Below, in pieces: positions 18,023 to 26,531 of a stretch of DNA of 64,000 bases. Position 1 is the stretch's first letter; every line of letters begins with the position of its first letter. The notes under the pieces are model-generated. The model was not told the DNA's origin, did not search any database, and worked only from the letters and a program-made list of their open reading frames with translations. Location: positions 1 to 64,000 of the forward strand of contig CAVTNU010000026.1 of assembly GCA_963736175.1 (NCBI GenBank). Direction: 5' to 3'. The DNA comes from Rhodoblastus sp963736175 (lineage in GTDB: Bacteria > Pseudomonadota > Alphaproteobacteria > Rhizobiales > Beijerinckiaceae). The position numbers and the translations under genes are program-made.

Positions 18023-18268
18023 ATGCCGCATGCCAAAACCGCCGCCGAACACCATTTGTCCGCCGCCCATCATCACGAGACCGCGGCCGAGCATCACCAC
18101 GAAGCCGCCAAGCATCTTGAGGAAGGCGCTCACGAGAAAGCAGCCCATCACGCCTTGCTCGCGCAGGCCCATTCCCAGCACGCCAGCCATCACCAGAGCG
18201 AAGCTCATTTCGCCCACGCCGACCATCACGAAGGCGAGAACGAGCACGAGCTCGAACATCAAGATTGA
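18023..18268 (+). CDS. Small His/Ala/Glu-rich cytoplasmic protein
   Basis: 81 residues with about 23 His, and no signal peptide or membrane segment. The sequence is built from loose alpha-helical repeats of the type HH-x-x-AA-x-HH (AAEHHLSAAHHH, AAEHHHEAAKHL, AAHHALLAQAH). I recall similar short proteins in other Proteobacteria, with no assigned function. The composition suggests binding of nickel, zinc or copper, but that is inference. A GGAG site precedes the ATG and a GC-rich terminator follows, so it looks like a short independent transcript or the end of the ispDF-pncC unit. Confidence 0.75.
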   Translation: MPHAKTAAEHHLSAAHHHETAAEHHHEAAKHLEEGAHEKAAHHALLAQAHSQHASHHQSEAHFAHADHHEGENEHELEHQD

Positions 18269-18335
18269 GCGTTCAAGGCTTCATCACGCCGTGGTGAATT
18301 GCTACTGAATTACGAGCGTCGGTTTTTGCGTACCG

Positions 18336-18359
18336 GCCCCGCCGTCAGGCGGGGCTTTT
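18336..18359 (+). terminator. Intrinsic terminator after the His-rich gene
   Basis: GCCCCGCC (18336-18343), loop GTCA, GGCGGGGC (18348-18355), then four T. The perfect eight-base GC stem lies between two convergent genes. The T run is short but sits on the plus-strand side. Confidence 0.65.
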
Positions 18360-18386
18360 CGTTGCGCGCTCAAAGCGCGGCGATCG

Positions 18387-18848
18387 TCAGGCGTTTCGGA
18401 ATACCTGATCGGCGCGCGCTTCAAAAGCTTCGGAAAATTTCCGAAAGGCCTTTTCAAACATGGCGCCCATCAGAACGCCGAGCGCGCGGCTGCGAAATTC
18501 GTAATTGATGAAGAACTCGACCCTGCATTTCTCGCTTTCGCCGTCCACAGGGCGAAACTGCCAGACATTTTCCAGATGGCTGAACGGGCCGTCGACATAT
18601 TCGACGCGAATTTTCCGCGCGCGCGGATCGAGTGTGACCCGGCTGGTGAACCGTTCTTTGATCGCCTTGTAGCCGACCTCCATATCGGCCAGCAGCACCA
18701 GCGTCCCCTCCGCGCCATCGCAGCGTCTTCGCACCGTCAGTGCGGTGCAAAGCGGGACGAATTGCGGATAGGCTTCGACGTCGCCGACCAACGCGAACAT
18801 CTTTTCAGGATTATGTCCGACCACGCGCGTGCTGCGAAAAGACGGCAT
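18387..18848 (-). CDS. RatA/COQ10-family START-domain protein
   Basis: 153-residue polyketide cyclase/START-like protein of the family that includes mitochondrial COQ10 (ubiquinone chaperone) and E. coli RatA. The N-terminal SFRSTRVVGHNPEKMFALVGDVEAYPQFVPLC and the later FSHLENVWQFRPV and VEFFINYEFRS are family hallmarks. It lies six bases downstream of lipA, a pairing common in Alphaproteobacteria. A role in ubiquinone function is the likelier reading in this lineage; the toxin activity reported for RatA should not be assumed. Confidence 0.88.
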   Translation of the reverse strand: MPSFRSTRVVGHNPEKMFALVGDVEAYPQFVPLCTALTVRRRCDGAEGTLVLLADMEVGYKAIKERFTSRVTLDPRARKIRVEYVDGPFSHLENVWQFRPVDGESEKCRVEFFINYEFRSRALGVLMGAMFEKAFRKFSEAFEARADQVFRNA

Positions 18849-18854
18849 CGACCT

Positions 18855-19829
18855 TCAACCCCGCGTCCGACGCTTGTCACGCAGCCGAGCGAAGTCCTCG
18901 CCGGCGTGATGGGACGAGCGCGTCAGCGGCGAGGCGGCGACCACCGCAAACCCCTTGGCGTAGGCGATCGTTTCATAGGACTTGAAGGCTTCTGGCGTAA
19001 CGAAGCTCTTCACCGGATGATGTTTTTTTGTCGGCTGCAAATATTGGCCGATGGTCAGGAAATCGACGTCGGCGACGCGCAGGTCGTCCATCAATTGCAC
19101 GACCTCGTTGCGCTCCTCGCCCAATCCGACCATGATTCCCGATTTGGTGAATATATCCTTGTCCAGTTCCTTGACCCGCTGCAACAGCCGGATCGAATGG
19201 AAATAGCGCGCGCCGGGCCGCACGGTGAGATAGAGCGAAGGCACGGTCTCGAGATTGTGATTGAACACGTCGGGCCTTGCGGCGACGACGACTTCAAGCG
19301 CGCCGGTCTTACGCAGAAAATCAGGCGTGAGGATTTCAATCGTCGTCGAAGGGCTTTGCGCGCGGATGGCGGCGATGACGGCGACGAAATGGGCGGCGCC
19401 GCCGTCCTCCAGATCGTCGCGGTCGACCGACGTGATCACCACATGCTCAAGGCCGAGTTTAGCCACGGCGTCCGCCGTCCGCGAAGGCTCGCCAGGATCG
19501 AGCGGACCTGGCAGTCCCGTCTTCACATTGCAGAACGCGCAAGCGCGTGTGCAGGTGTCGCCCATGATCATGAACGTGGCGTGCTTCTTCTCCCAGCATT
19601 CGCCGACGTTGGGACAACTAGCCTCCTCGCAGACGGTGACGAGGCCATGTTGTTTGACGATCCTGTTGGTCTGCGCCCATTGCGGCGAACCGGGGGCCTT
19701 GACCCTGATCCAGTCCGGCTTGCGGGCGATCTCCTGGTCCGGTCGGCGCGCTTTTTCCGGATGACGCGGGGCGGCCTCGTCCAGCTTGCGACGGGGATCG
19801 TTTTGCAATGTATCGACAACGAGGGCCAT
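18855..19829 (-). CDS. lipA: Lipoyl synthase
   Basis: Radical SAM enzyme inserting two sulfurs into octanoyl groups on lipoyl domains. 324 residues from ATG 19829. Auxiliary cluster cysteines Cys67, Cys72, Cys78 (CEEASCPNVGEC) and radical SAM cysteines Cys93, Cys97, Cys100 (CTRACAFC) are all present, as is the C-terminal RSSHHAGE. A GTG three codons upstream (19838) is an alternative start; neither has a clear ribosome site. It lies downstream of the pyruvate dehydrogenase genes, whose E1-beta and E2 lipoyl domains are its substrates. Confidence 0.96.
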   Translation of the reverse strand: MALVVDTLQNDPRRKLDEAAPRHPEKARRPDQEIARKPDWIRVKAPGSPQWAQTNRIVKQHGLVTVCEEASCPNVGECWEKKHATFMIMGDTCTRACAFCNVKTGLPGPLDPGEPSRTADAVAKLGLEHVVITSVDRDDLEDGGAAHFVAVIAAIRAQSPSTTIEILTPDFLRKTGALEVVVAARPDVFNHNLETVPSLYLTVRPGARYFHSIRLLQRVKELDKDIFTKSGIMVGLGEERNEVVQLMDDLRVADVDFLTIGQYLQPTKKHHPVKSFVTPEAFKSYETIAYAKGFAVVAASPLTRSSHHAGEDFARLRDKRRTRG

Positions 19830-19898
19830 TTCGCTCACGCGCGGGAAGAATGTCCTGAGCGCCTACATAAGCATTTGCGATCAGCGCGGCAAATCCCG

Positions 19899-21461
19899 TC
19901 AGCGGTCGAGGTCGCCGAGGGCCATGCGCGCCGCTTCGGCGCCAGTCCGCATCGCGCCGGTAAACCCGCCCGAACCGCCGAAGGACGACGCAAGATACAA
20001 GCCCGGCGTCGGCGTGCGCGGCGAGCGCGGAAACCCCGCCCACAAGCCCCGTTGCGGCGGCAAAGGCGCGAAGCCGTAAACCGCGCCATCCGGCGTATTG
20101 AGAAAATTGCGCATCGAACGCGCGTTGAGGAACAATCGCTCGCTCACCGCGCCGGAAAAGCCGGGATAGGTGTGATCGAGCGCGCTCTGGAACGCGTCGA
20201 GCCAACGTTCGCGCCGGTCTTTTTCCTGACTTGGATCGAGTCCCGTCCAATTGGCCAGATAGTCAGGGCCGACGACGGTGACGAGCGCCGGACCGCCCTG
20301 GGCCAGGCTTTCGTCGACGGCGGCGTAATTGGCGACGCCGCATATAGGCATGCGTCCCGACGGGTCGTGGGCGAACAGGCGCGCCGAGTCGGAAATGTCG
20401 CGCAGCGACGTCGCCCAGTCGGGCAGAACCATTTCGCCGTAATGATCGAGGCCGAATTGCGAAGGCGGCGCATTCAAACCAAAATGGGCTGAAAACAGCG
20501 AAGTCGAAACCGGCCGCGCGTCGTAGGCCCGGCTGAACGCCGCGCGCGTTTCTTCGCCGGCGATTTCGGCGGCCACGTTGGGCGCGCAATTGGCCAGAAT
20601 AACCTTCCCCGCGACGCTTTCGGACCCGTCAAGGCGCTTGGCGTCGGCATGGCGAACGACCGCCGCCCGCCCAGACGCGTCGGTTTCGATGGCGACAGCG
20701 GCGCGGCCGAGCAGCACGCGGCCGCCGCCGTTCAGGACGATCTTGGCGAGCTTCATGCTGAGCACGCGCGAACCGCCCTTGACGAAGACGCCGCCAGCGT
20801 TGAGAAACCCGCCCTGCGCCAGCGCGAAGAATGGCCACCACAGGCGGCGCGGATCGTCGGAATAATAGGCAAGATTGCCGGCGATGCAGAACTTGGCGGC
20901 TTCGTTGTCGCCAAGCGTGCGCGTGAGAATCTCATCCAGCGAAGCGCGCCAATCGCCGAAGAGCGAGCGAAGCGCGAAACCGCCTCGCAATAACGGGCGA
21001 AACGCGCGTTCGTTGCGGGCTCGGTCGAGATCGGCGACGCCGGCGCACAGCGATTCCATCAACTCGAACAGCCGTTCCAGACCGACCCGGCTTTGCGGAA
21101 AACGTTCGATCATCGCAGCGCGCGCCGCGGCCATGCCGACCGGAAGGTCGAATTCTTCCCCGACGACGCCGCCGCGCACGGAAAAAAACGGCGAAACCTT
21201 GATCCATTCGATCTCGTCGAGCAGGCCAAGGGTTTTCAAGATTTCGTGCTTGGGTTCGTCCGGATTGCGCGGATCGGCGGTTTGATGCAGCGCGGGCTCG
21301 ATCATCAGCGCGCCGGTCTTGAAGGTCGAGGCGGCGCCGCCGACGCTGTGGTTGCGCTCGACAACGCAAACTCTCTTGCCGGCTTTGGCGAGCAACGCCG
21401 CGGCCGTCAACCCGCCGAGGCCTGCTCCGATGACAACGGCGTCAAATGAATCCGCGCTCAT
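19899..21461 (-). CDS. Phytoene desaturase/CrtISO-like FAD oxidoreductase
   Basis: 520-residue flavoprotein with an N-terminal dinucleotide fold (VVIGAGLGGLTAAALLAKAG, then VVERNHSVGGAA) and a C-terminal FAD-closing segment (LYLASSFGGSGGFTGAMRTG). Overall resemblance is to the carotenoid isomerase/desaturase and all-trans-retinol saturase group. No other carotenoid gene is nearby, so the substrate is unknown. ATG 21461 begins MSADSFDAVVIGAG, the normal spacing to the FAD motif; an earlier in-frame start adds 23 unsupported residues. Confidence 0.8.
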   Translation of the reverse strand: MSADSFDAVVIGAGLGGLTAAALLAKAGKRVCVVERNHSVGGAASTFKTGALMIEPALHQTADPRNPDEPKHEILKTLGLLDEIEWIKVSPFFSVRGGVVGEEFDLPVGMAAARAAMIERFPQSRVGLERLFELMESLCAGVADLDRARNERAFRPLLRGGFALRSLFGDWRASLDEILTRTLGDNEAAKFCIAGNLAYYSDDPRRLWWPFFALAQGGFLNAGGVFVKGGSRVLSMKLAKIVLNGGGRVLLGRAAVAIETDASGRAAVVRHADAKRLDGSESVAGKVILANCAPNVAAEIAGEETRAAFSRAYDARPVSTSLFSAHFGLNAPPSQFGLDHYGEMVLPDWATSLRDISDSARLFAHDPSGRMPICGVANYAAVDESLAQGGPALVTVVGPDYLANWTGLDPSQEKDRRERWLDAFQSALDHTYPGFSGAVSERLFLNARSMRNFLNTPDGAVYGFAPLPPQRGLWAGFPRSPRTPTPGLYLASSFGGSGGFTGAMRTGAEAARMALGDLDR

Positions 21462-21525
21462 GCGCACTCTCCCAAAGAGGCGACAACAATTCGCGCGAAC
21501 GACCCGTTCGACAAGCCGACGCATT

Positions 21526-21578
21526 GTCACACATAGGACTTATCTACTATTTTCAATTAACTATGATGATAGTGTGAC
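21526..21578. repeat. 53-bp AT-rich segment bounded by 7-bp inverted repeats
   Basis: GTCACAC at 21526-21532 and GTGTGAC at 21572-21578 are exact inverted repeats around an AT-rich core that contrasts with the GC-rich surroundings. It lies between the crtI-like start and a broken DUF1697 remnant. It could be a promoter/operator for the crtI-like gene or the scar of a small mobile element; no flanking target duplication is evident. Confidence 0.45.
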
Positions 21579-21584
21579 GATCCT

Positions 21585-21686
21585 TCACATTGCCGAGGCG
21601 GCGTCCGCCAGACGGCGCGAGATTGTAGCGAACTTGCCGGCGTCTCCGACGTTCACCGCGCGCAACAGGGCGACGTAAACGCTCAC
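21585..21686 (-). pseudogene. N-terminal remnant of a DUF1697 gene
   Basis: A GTG at 21686, 13 bases after the lpdA stop, opens 33 codons beginning VSVYVALLRAVNVGDAGKF. This matches the characteristic DUF1697 N-terminus (YVALLRAVNVGG), but the rest of the roughly 180-residue protein is missing and a TGA ends the frame at 21585, seven bases from the inverted-repeat segment. I read this as a gene deleted from its 5' portion onward. The match covers only about 16 residues, so chance cannot be excluded. Confidence 0.45.
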
Positions 21687-21699
21687 GCGCCCGTCCGCC

Positions 21700-23139
21700 T
21701 CAGCTATGAATCGCCCGCCCGTAAGCGTCGAGCGTCAATTCATGCATCATTTCCGACAACGTCGGATGCGGGAAGACCGTGTGCATCAGCTCTTCCTCCG
21801 TGGTCTCCAGATTCATCGCGATGACAAATCCCTGGATCAGTTCGGTCACTTCCGCGCCGATCATGTGGGCGACCAGCAATTTGCCGGACTTCGCGTCAAA
21901 AATGGTCTTGACTAGACCTTCCGGTTCGCCGAGCGCGATCGCCTTGCCGTTGCCGATGAAGGGAAAGCGCCCGACCTTGATTTCGAACCCCGCGGCCTTG
22001 GCTTTCGCCTCGGAAAGGCCGACCGAGGCGATTTGCGGATGGCAATAGGTGCAGCCGGGAATCATGGTCTTGTCCATCGCATGGGTCTTCAGCCCTTTGA
22101 TGGTCTCGACGCAATTGACGCCTTCATGTTCGGCCTTGTGCGCCAGCATCGGCGGACCCGCGACGTCGCCGATGGCGTAAACGCCGGCGACATTCGTGCG
22201 TCCGAAGCCGTCGGTGACGACGCAGCCTCTTTCGGTCTTGACGCCTAATTCCTCGAGGCCGAGGTTTTCGATATTGCCGACGACGCCGACCGCCGAAATG
22301 AGCTTTTCCGCCTCGATCCGGCGGGTCGCGCCCTTATCGTCCTCCAACGCGCAAACGACGCCGCCGGCGCGTTTTTCGACTTTGACGACCTTGGTGGCGG
22401 AATGAATCTTGAGGCCGCTTTTTTCGAAGCTTTTGCGCGCCAGCGCGGCGATTTCCGCATCCTCGAAGGGCAGGATCTGCGGCAACAGTTCGACGACGGT
22501 CACGTCCGCGCCCATCGCGTGATAAAAACTGGCGAACTCGATGCCGATCGCGCCTGATCCCATGACCACCAGCGATTTCGGGAAGGCTTCCGGTTTCATC
22601 GCGTCGAAATAGGTCCAGATCGTCTGGCCGTCCGGTTCTATGCCCGGCAAGACGCGCGGGCGGGCGCCCGTCGCCACGATAATGTGTTTGGCGCTATAGC
22701 GCCCTGCCCCAAGCACGCCCTTGGGAATGGCGTTCTGCGGCTGGACGATGGGCTTTTGCGTCGGCGCGACGACCACCTCGCCGGGCTTGACGATTTTCGC
22801 CTCGCCCCAAATTACGTCGACCTTGTTCTTTTTCAGCAGAAAGCCGACGCCGGCGTTCAGTTGCGCCGAGACGGCGCGCGATCTTTTCACCACGGCGGCG
22901 GCATCGACGGAAATTTTGCCTTCGACTTTCAAACCGTAACTTTGCGCATGCTGGCCATATTCAAAAATCTCGGCCGAGCGCAACAGCGCCTTGGTCGGAA
23001 TGCAGCCCCAGTTGAGGCAGATTCCGCCGAGATGCTCACGCTCGACCAGGGCGGTCTTGAAACCGAGCTGCGCCGCGCGTATCGCGGTTACATAGCCGCC
23101 TGGTCCGCCGCCGATAATGAGAATGTCGTAAGCGGTCAT
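21700..23139 (-). CDS. lpdA: Dihydrolipoamide dehydrogenase (E3)
   Basis: Reoxidises dihydrolipoyl groups of 2-oxoacid dehydrogenase complexes, passing electrons to NAD. 479 residues. FAD motif GGGPGG at 10-15, redox-active disulfide Cys41/Cys46 in GGICLNWGCIPTK, NAD-binding GSGAIGIEFA, and the C-terminal HPTLSEMMHE with the active-site His-Glu. Last full gene of the pdhA-pdhB-DUF5076-pdhC-84aa-lpdA run, so it is presumably the pyruvate dehydrogenase E3. Confidence 0.97.
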   Translation of the reverse strand: MTAYDILIIGGGPGGYVTAIRAAQLGFKTALVEREHLGGICLNWGCIPTKALLRSAEIFEYGQHAQSYGLKVEGKISVDAAAVVKRSRAVSAQLNAGVGFLLKKNKVDVIWGEAKIVKPGEVVVAPTQKPIVQPQNAIPKGVLGAGRYSAKHIIVATGARPRVLPGIEPDGQTIWTYFDAMKPEAFPKSLVVMGSGAIGIEFASFYHAMGADVTVVELLPQILPFEDAEIAALARKSFEKSGLKIHSATKVVKVEKRAGGVVCALEDDKGATRRIEAEKLISAVGVVGNIENLGLEELGVKTERGCVVTDGFGRTNVAGVYAIGDVAGPPMLAHKAEHEGVNCVETIKGLKTHAMDKTMIPGCTYCHPQIASVGLSEAKAKAAGFEIKVGRFPFIGNGKAIALGEPEGLVKTIFDAKSGKLLVAHMIGAEVTELIQGFVIAMNLETTEEELMHTVFPHPTLSEMMHELTLDAYGRAIHS

Positions 23140-23197
23140 GCCAACCTCGTTCAGCCAATCATACGCGTCGGTGAATGCTTCGTTTCGCCGCGCCGGC

Positions 23198-23452
23198 TCA
23201 GCCGCCGTCGACGGTGAGGGAATCGGGAACCTCGTCGGGCTGATCGCTCTCGGGCGAAAGCAGCTTTTCGAGCGTCTTCCAACTGACGTCCTTCGGCTCG
23301 ATAGCGCCGTGTCCCCACCAGATCAAACCCTTGCGGGTCACCGTGAGGCGCGCGAACATCTTACTGTCGTCGCGCACCTCGAAATGCGCGCCGTCCTCAA
23401 TACCCTTGCCCAGCTCGATAGGCGAAAACGTCAATTCAACGGTCTTGCTCAT
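23198..23452 (-). CDS. Small conserved-looking protein inside the pdh operon, function unknown
   Basis: 84 residues, acidic at the C-terminus (ESDQPDEVPDS), with a beta-rich centre FARLTVTRKGLIWWGHGAIEPKDVSW. No signal peptide or membrane segment. AGAGGAAAAC precedes the ATG, which lies 13 bases after the pdhC stop, and lpdA follows 58 bases later, so it is co-transcribed with the complex. I do not recognise the family. Placement suggests a link to the pyruvate dehydrogenase complex, which is inference only. Confidence 0.7.
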   Translation of the reverse strand: MSKTVELTFSPIELGKGIEDGAHFEVRDDSKMFARLTVTRKGLIWWGHGAIEPKDVSWKTLEKLLSPESDQPDEVPDSLTVDGG

Positions 23453-23465
23453 GTTTTCCTCTACT

Positions 23466-24770
23466 TCAAAGCAGCAGTCCGAATGGGTTTTCGATCAACG
23501 TCTTGAACGCGGCCAGAAGTTGGGCGCCCAATGCGCCGTCGACGGCGCGATGATCGGTCGACAGCGTCACGCTCATGACATTGGCGACCGCCGGCGAACC
23601 ATTTTTGACAACGACTCTTTGCTCGCCCGCGCCGACGGCCAGAATTGTCGCATGCGGCGGATTGATTACAGCGGCGAAGTTCTTGACGCCGAACATGCCG
23701 AGATTGGAAACCGCCGTGGTTCCGCCTTGGTACTCTTCCGGCTTCAACTTGCGCGCCTTGGCGCGCGCGGCGAAATCCTTCATTTCGTTGGAAATGACGG
23801 AAAGCGCCTTGGTTTCCGCCTGACGCACGACCGGCGTGATCAGCCCGCCGGGGATCGAGACGGCGACGCCGACATCGCTGGTTCGATGCTTGAGCATGGC
23901 GTTCTCGGTCCAGGTGACGTTAGCGTCCGGCACGCGCTGGAGCGACAGGGCCAATGCCTTGATGACGAAATCATTGACCGAAATTTTGTAAGCCGGCTTG
24001 CCGTCCTTGTCCTTCCCGGCGCTGGCGTTGACTTGTTCGCGCAGCGCCAGCAAGGCGTCCAGTTCGCAATCAAGCGAAAGATAGAAATGCGGGATGGTCG
24101 TTTTAGCCTCGGTGAGACGCCGCGCAATGGTCTTGCGCATCGAGTCATGCGCAATCTCTTCGTAAGAGCCCGGCGCGAAAAACTTCTTGATCGTCTCGTC
24201 GGACATCGCCGCGACGGGCGTGGCGGACGTCGGCGCCGCAAAGGCCGGCGCTACGGCTGGCGCTGGCTTGACCCCAGTGGCTAAAGCCGCGCGCACGTCG
24301 CGTTCGACGACCCGGCCATGCGGCCCGCTGCCGGCGACCTGACTCAGGTTCAGGCCATTCTCCTTGGCCAGGCGCCGCGCCAGCGGCGAAGAAAATACGC
24401 GCGCTTCGACAGCTCCCGTCGGACGCCGCGTAACAGCCGCCGAAGCGGGAATATCGGCGACGATGGCCGCGGGCTTTTGCGCGACGGTCGCCTTGCTCGG
24501 GCGAGCTGCGGCGGCGGAGACGTCCTCGCCCTCTTGCGCGATGACGCCGATGACCTGATTGACCGGCACGTCGGCGGTTCCATCCGGCACCAGAATTTTC
24601 GCCAGCACCCCTTCATCGACCGCCTCGACCTCCATGGTCGCCTTGTCGGTCTCGATTTCGGCGATCGAGTCGCCAGGCTGGATCTTGTCGCCCTCATGTT
24701 TCAGCCAGCGCGCCAAGGTTCCCTTTTCCATGGTCGGCGACAGCGCGGGCATTAGAATATCGATCGGCAT
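23466..24770 (-). CDS. pdhC: Pyruvate dehydrogenase E2, dihydrolipoyl acetyltransferase
   Basis: Core acyltransferase of the pyruvate dehydrogenase complex, moving acetyl groups from lipoate to CoA. 434 residues. One lipoyl domain with Lys43 in EIETDKATMEVEA, a peripheral-subunit-binding domain at about 125-160 (FSSPLARRLAKENG, GSGPHGRVVERDV), and a catalytic domain with DHRAVDGALGA near the C-terminus. Ala/Pro-rich linkers separate the domains. It follows the DUF5076 gene by 100 bases. Confidence 0.97.
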   Translation of the reverse strand: MPIDILMPALSPTMEKGTLARWLKHEGDKIQPGDSIAEIETDKATMEVEAVDEGVLAKILVPDGTADVPVNQVIGVIAQEGEDVSAAAARPSKATVAQKPAAIVADIPASAAVTRRPTGAVEARVFSSPLARRLAKENGLNLSQVAGSGPHGRVVERDVRAALATGVKPAPAVAPAFAAPTSATPVAAMSDETIKKFFAPGSYEEIAHDSMRKTIARRLTEAKTTIPHFYLSLDCELDALLALREQVNASAGKDKDGKPAYKISVNDFVIKALALSLQRVPDANVTWTENAMLKHRTSDVGVAVSIPGGLITPVVRQAETKALSVISNEMKDFAARAKARKLKPEEYQGGTTAVSNLGMFGVKNFAAVINPPHATILAVGAGEQRVVVKNGSPAVANVMSVTLSTDHRAVDGALGAQLLAAFKTLIENPFGLLL

Positions 24771-24870
24771 GGCCAGCCCTTCATTTGATCCAATTCGACA
24801 TGGTGGTCCGGCGGAGGGACTTGGCCGTCCGCCGACGCTTCAATTCATCGACGGCGCGCGACCGTCGTCA

Positions 24871-25128
24871 TCAGGCCAGACGGCGTCCAGAGAACTCGCG
24901 GATGGCGTCGAGCGCCTGCTGCGTGGAAATATCGGTTTCGCGCCCGAAAACCTGAGCGGCGTGTTGAGCGATCTCGGCAAGGACGCGGCCCCAGCTTTCG
25001 GGGTGTCCGAACGCGCGCTGCATGCTGAAGCTCAATCCGCCTTCGACGACGAACAGGCGCAAAACCTCCACGCCTCCCTGCGTCGCTACATCCGGCGGTA
25101 TCGACAGTTCCTTGATGGTCCCAGTCAT
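24871..25128 (-). CDS. DUF5076 domain protein
   Basis: 85 residues beginning MTGTIKELSIPPDVATQGGVEVLRLF, with FVVEGGLSFSMQRAFGHPESWG and a C-terminal helix. This matches my recollection of DUF5076, a small family of unknown function often placed between pdhB and pdhC in Hyphomicrobiales. The ATG at 25128 lies eight bases after the pdhB stop. A longer open frame that starts inside pdhB is only an overlap. Function unknown; the fixed position suggests a role with the pyruvate dehydrogenase complex. Confidence 0.8.
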   Translation of the reverse strand: MTGTIKELSIPPDVATQGGVEVLRLFVVEGGLSFSMQRAFGHPESWGRVLAEIAQHAAQVFGRETDISTQQALDAIREFSGRRLA

Positions 25129-25135
25129 GGCGTCT

Positions 25136-26516
25136 TCAACGGTAAAGCGCGGCGTTCGCCGCCGCGACGACCTCGGCCGCTGTCGGCAGCGCAAGCTTTT
25201 CGAGATTGGCGGCGTAGGGCATCGGCGTGTCCTTGCCGCAGACGCGCAGCACCGGCGCGTCGAGATAATCGAACGCCTCCTCGCTGACGCGAGCGGCGAT
25301 TTCCGAACCGACGCCAAATTGCGGCCAGCCTTCCTCGACCGTTACGCAACGCCCCGTCTTGCGCACCGAAGCGAGAATAGTCTCCAGGTCCATCGGACGA
25401 ATCGTGCGCAGATCGACAACCTCGGCCTCGACGCCTTCCTTGGCCAGAAGTTCGGCGGCCTTCAACGCGTAGGTCATGCCGATCGACCAGGACACCAGCG
25501 TTATGTCCCGGCCCGGACGCGCGATGCGCGCCTTGCCGATCGGCACAATAAAATCGTCGAGGCGCGGCACGTCGAAGCTTTGCCCGTAGAGAATCTCGTT
25601 TTCGAGAAAGACGACCGGGTTGGGATCGCGGATCGCGGCTTTCAACAGGCCCTTGGCGTCGGCGGCGCTATACGGCGCGACCACCTTCAGCCCGGGCACA
25701 TGGGCGTACCAAGAGGCGTAGTCCTGCGAATGCTGCGCGGCGACGCGCGCCGCCGCGCCGTTGGGCCCGCGAAAGACAATCGAACAGCCCAATTGTCCGC
25801 CCGACATGTACAGCGTCTTGGCGGCTGAATTGATGATCTGATCGATCGCCTGCATCGAAAAATTGAATGTCATGAACTCGACGATCGGCTTCAATCCCGC
25901 CATCGCCGCGCCGACGCCAAGTCCGGCGAAGCCGTGTTCGGTGATCGGCGTGTCGACGACGCGTTTGGCTCCGAATTCCTGCAACAGGCCCTGCGTCACC
26001 TTATAGGCGCCCTGATATTCGGCGACTTCCTCGCCCATGACGAATACGTCCGGATCGCGGCGCATTTCCTCGGCCATGGCGTCGCGCAGGGCTTCGCGCA
26101 CCGTCATCGCGACGAATTCCGTTCCGTCGGGAATTTCCGGCGCGAGCGACGAAGCGTCGATCACAGCGGGAACGGAGGGAGCTTCGGGGGCCGCGGGCGC
26201 TGAGGCGGCGACCGCCGCCGCGGGTGCAGGCGCAGTGGCGGCGGCGACGACGGGCGTCACGGCGGCTTCCGAGGCGTCGGCGGAAATAATGGCGATGGGC
26301 GTGTTGACGGCGACGTTCTCTGTCCCGTCGGGCACCAGAAATCTTGCTCAAGACGCCCTCATCGACGGCCTCGACTTCCATCGTCGCCTTGTCGGTCTCG
26401 ATTTCCGCGAGAATGTCGCCGGACTTGATCGTCTCGCCTTCCTTCTTCAGCCATTTCGACAGCTTGCCCTGCTCCATCGTCGGCGAAAGGGCGGGCATCA
26501 GAACATTGGTCGCCAT
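25136..26516 (-). pseudogene. pdhB: Pyruvate dehydrogenase E1 beta with lipoyl domain, broken by a one-base frameshift
   Basis: E1-beta subunit, binding thiamine diphosphate with PdhA and decarboxylating pyruvate. The alphaproteobacterial form has its own N-terminal lipoyl domain, seen here from ATG 26516 with Lys43 in EIETDKATMEVEA. After GVLSKI (residue 59) the frame is lost and resumes as PDGTENVAVNTP. An extra base in the A triplet at 26339-26341 explains it; with two A the message reads ILVPDGTEN. The E1-beta domain is otherwise intact (EEVAEYQGAYKVTQGL, DTPITEHGFAGLGVG, AAQHSQD). The gene should be essential and the change is in a homopolymer, so a sequencing error is likely. Confidence 0.93.
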
Positions 26517-26531
26517 GATGATCTCCCGTCC

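Noticed and set aside
18576..20492. Plus-strand open frame of 638 codons opposite ratA, lipA and part of the crtI-like gene
   Set aside because: It crosses three genes that are clearly real on the other strand and has shadow-like composition.
25136..26516. Lipoyl domain on E1-beta as a novel fusion
   Set aside because: Well known for alphaproteobacterial PdhB.
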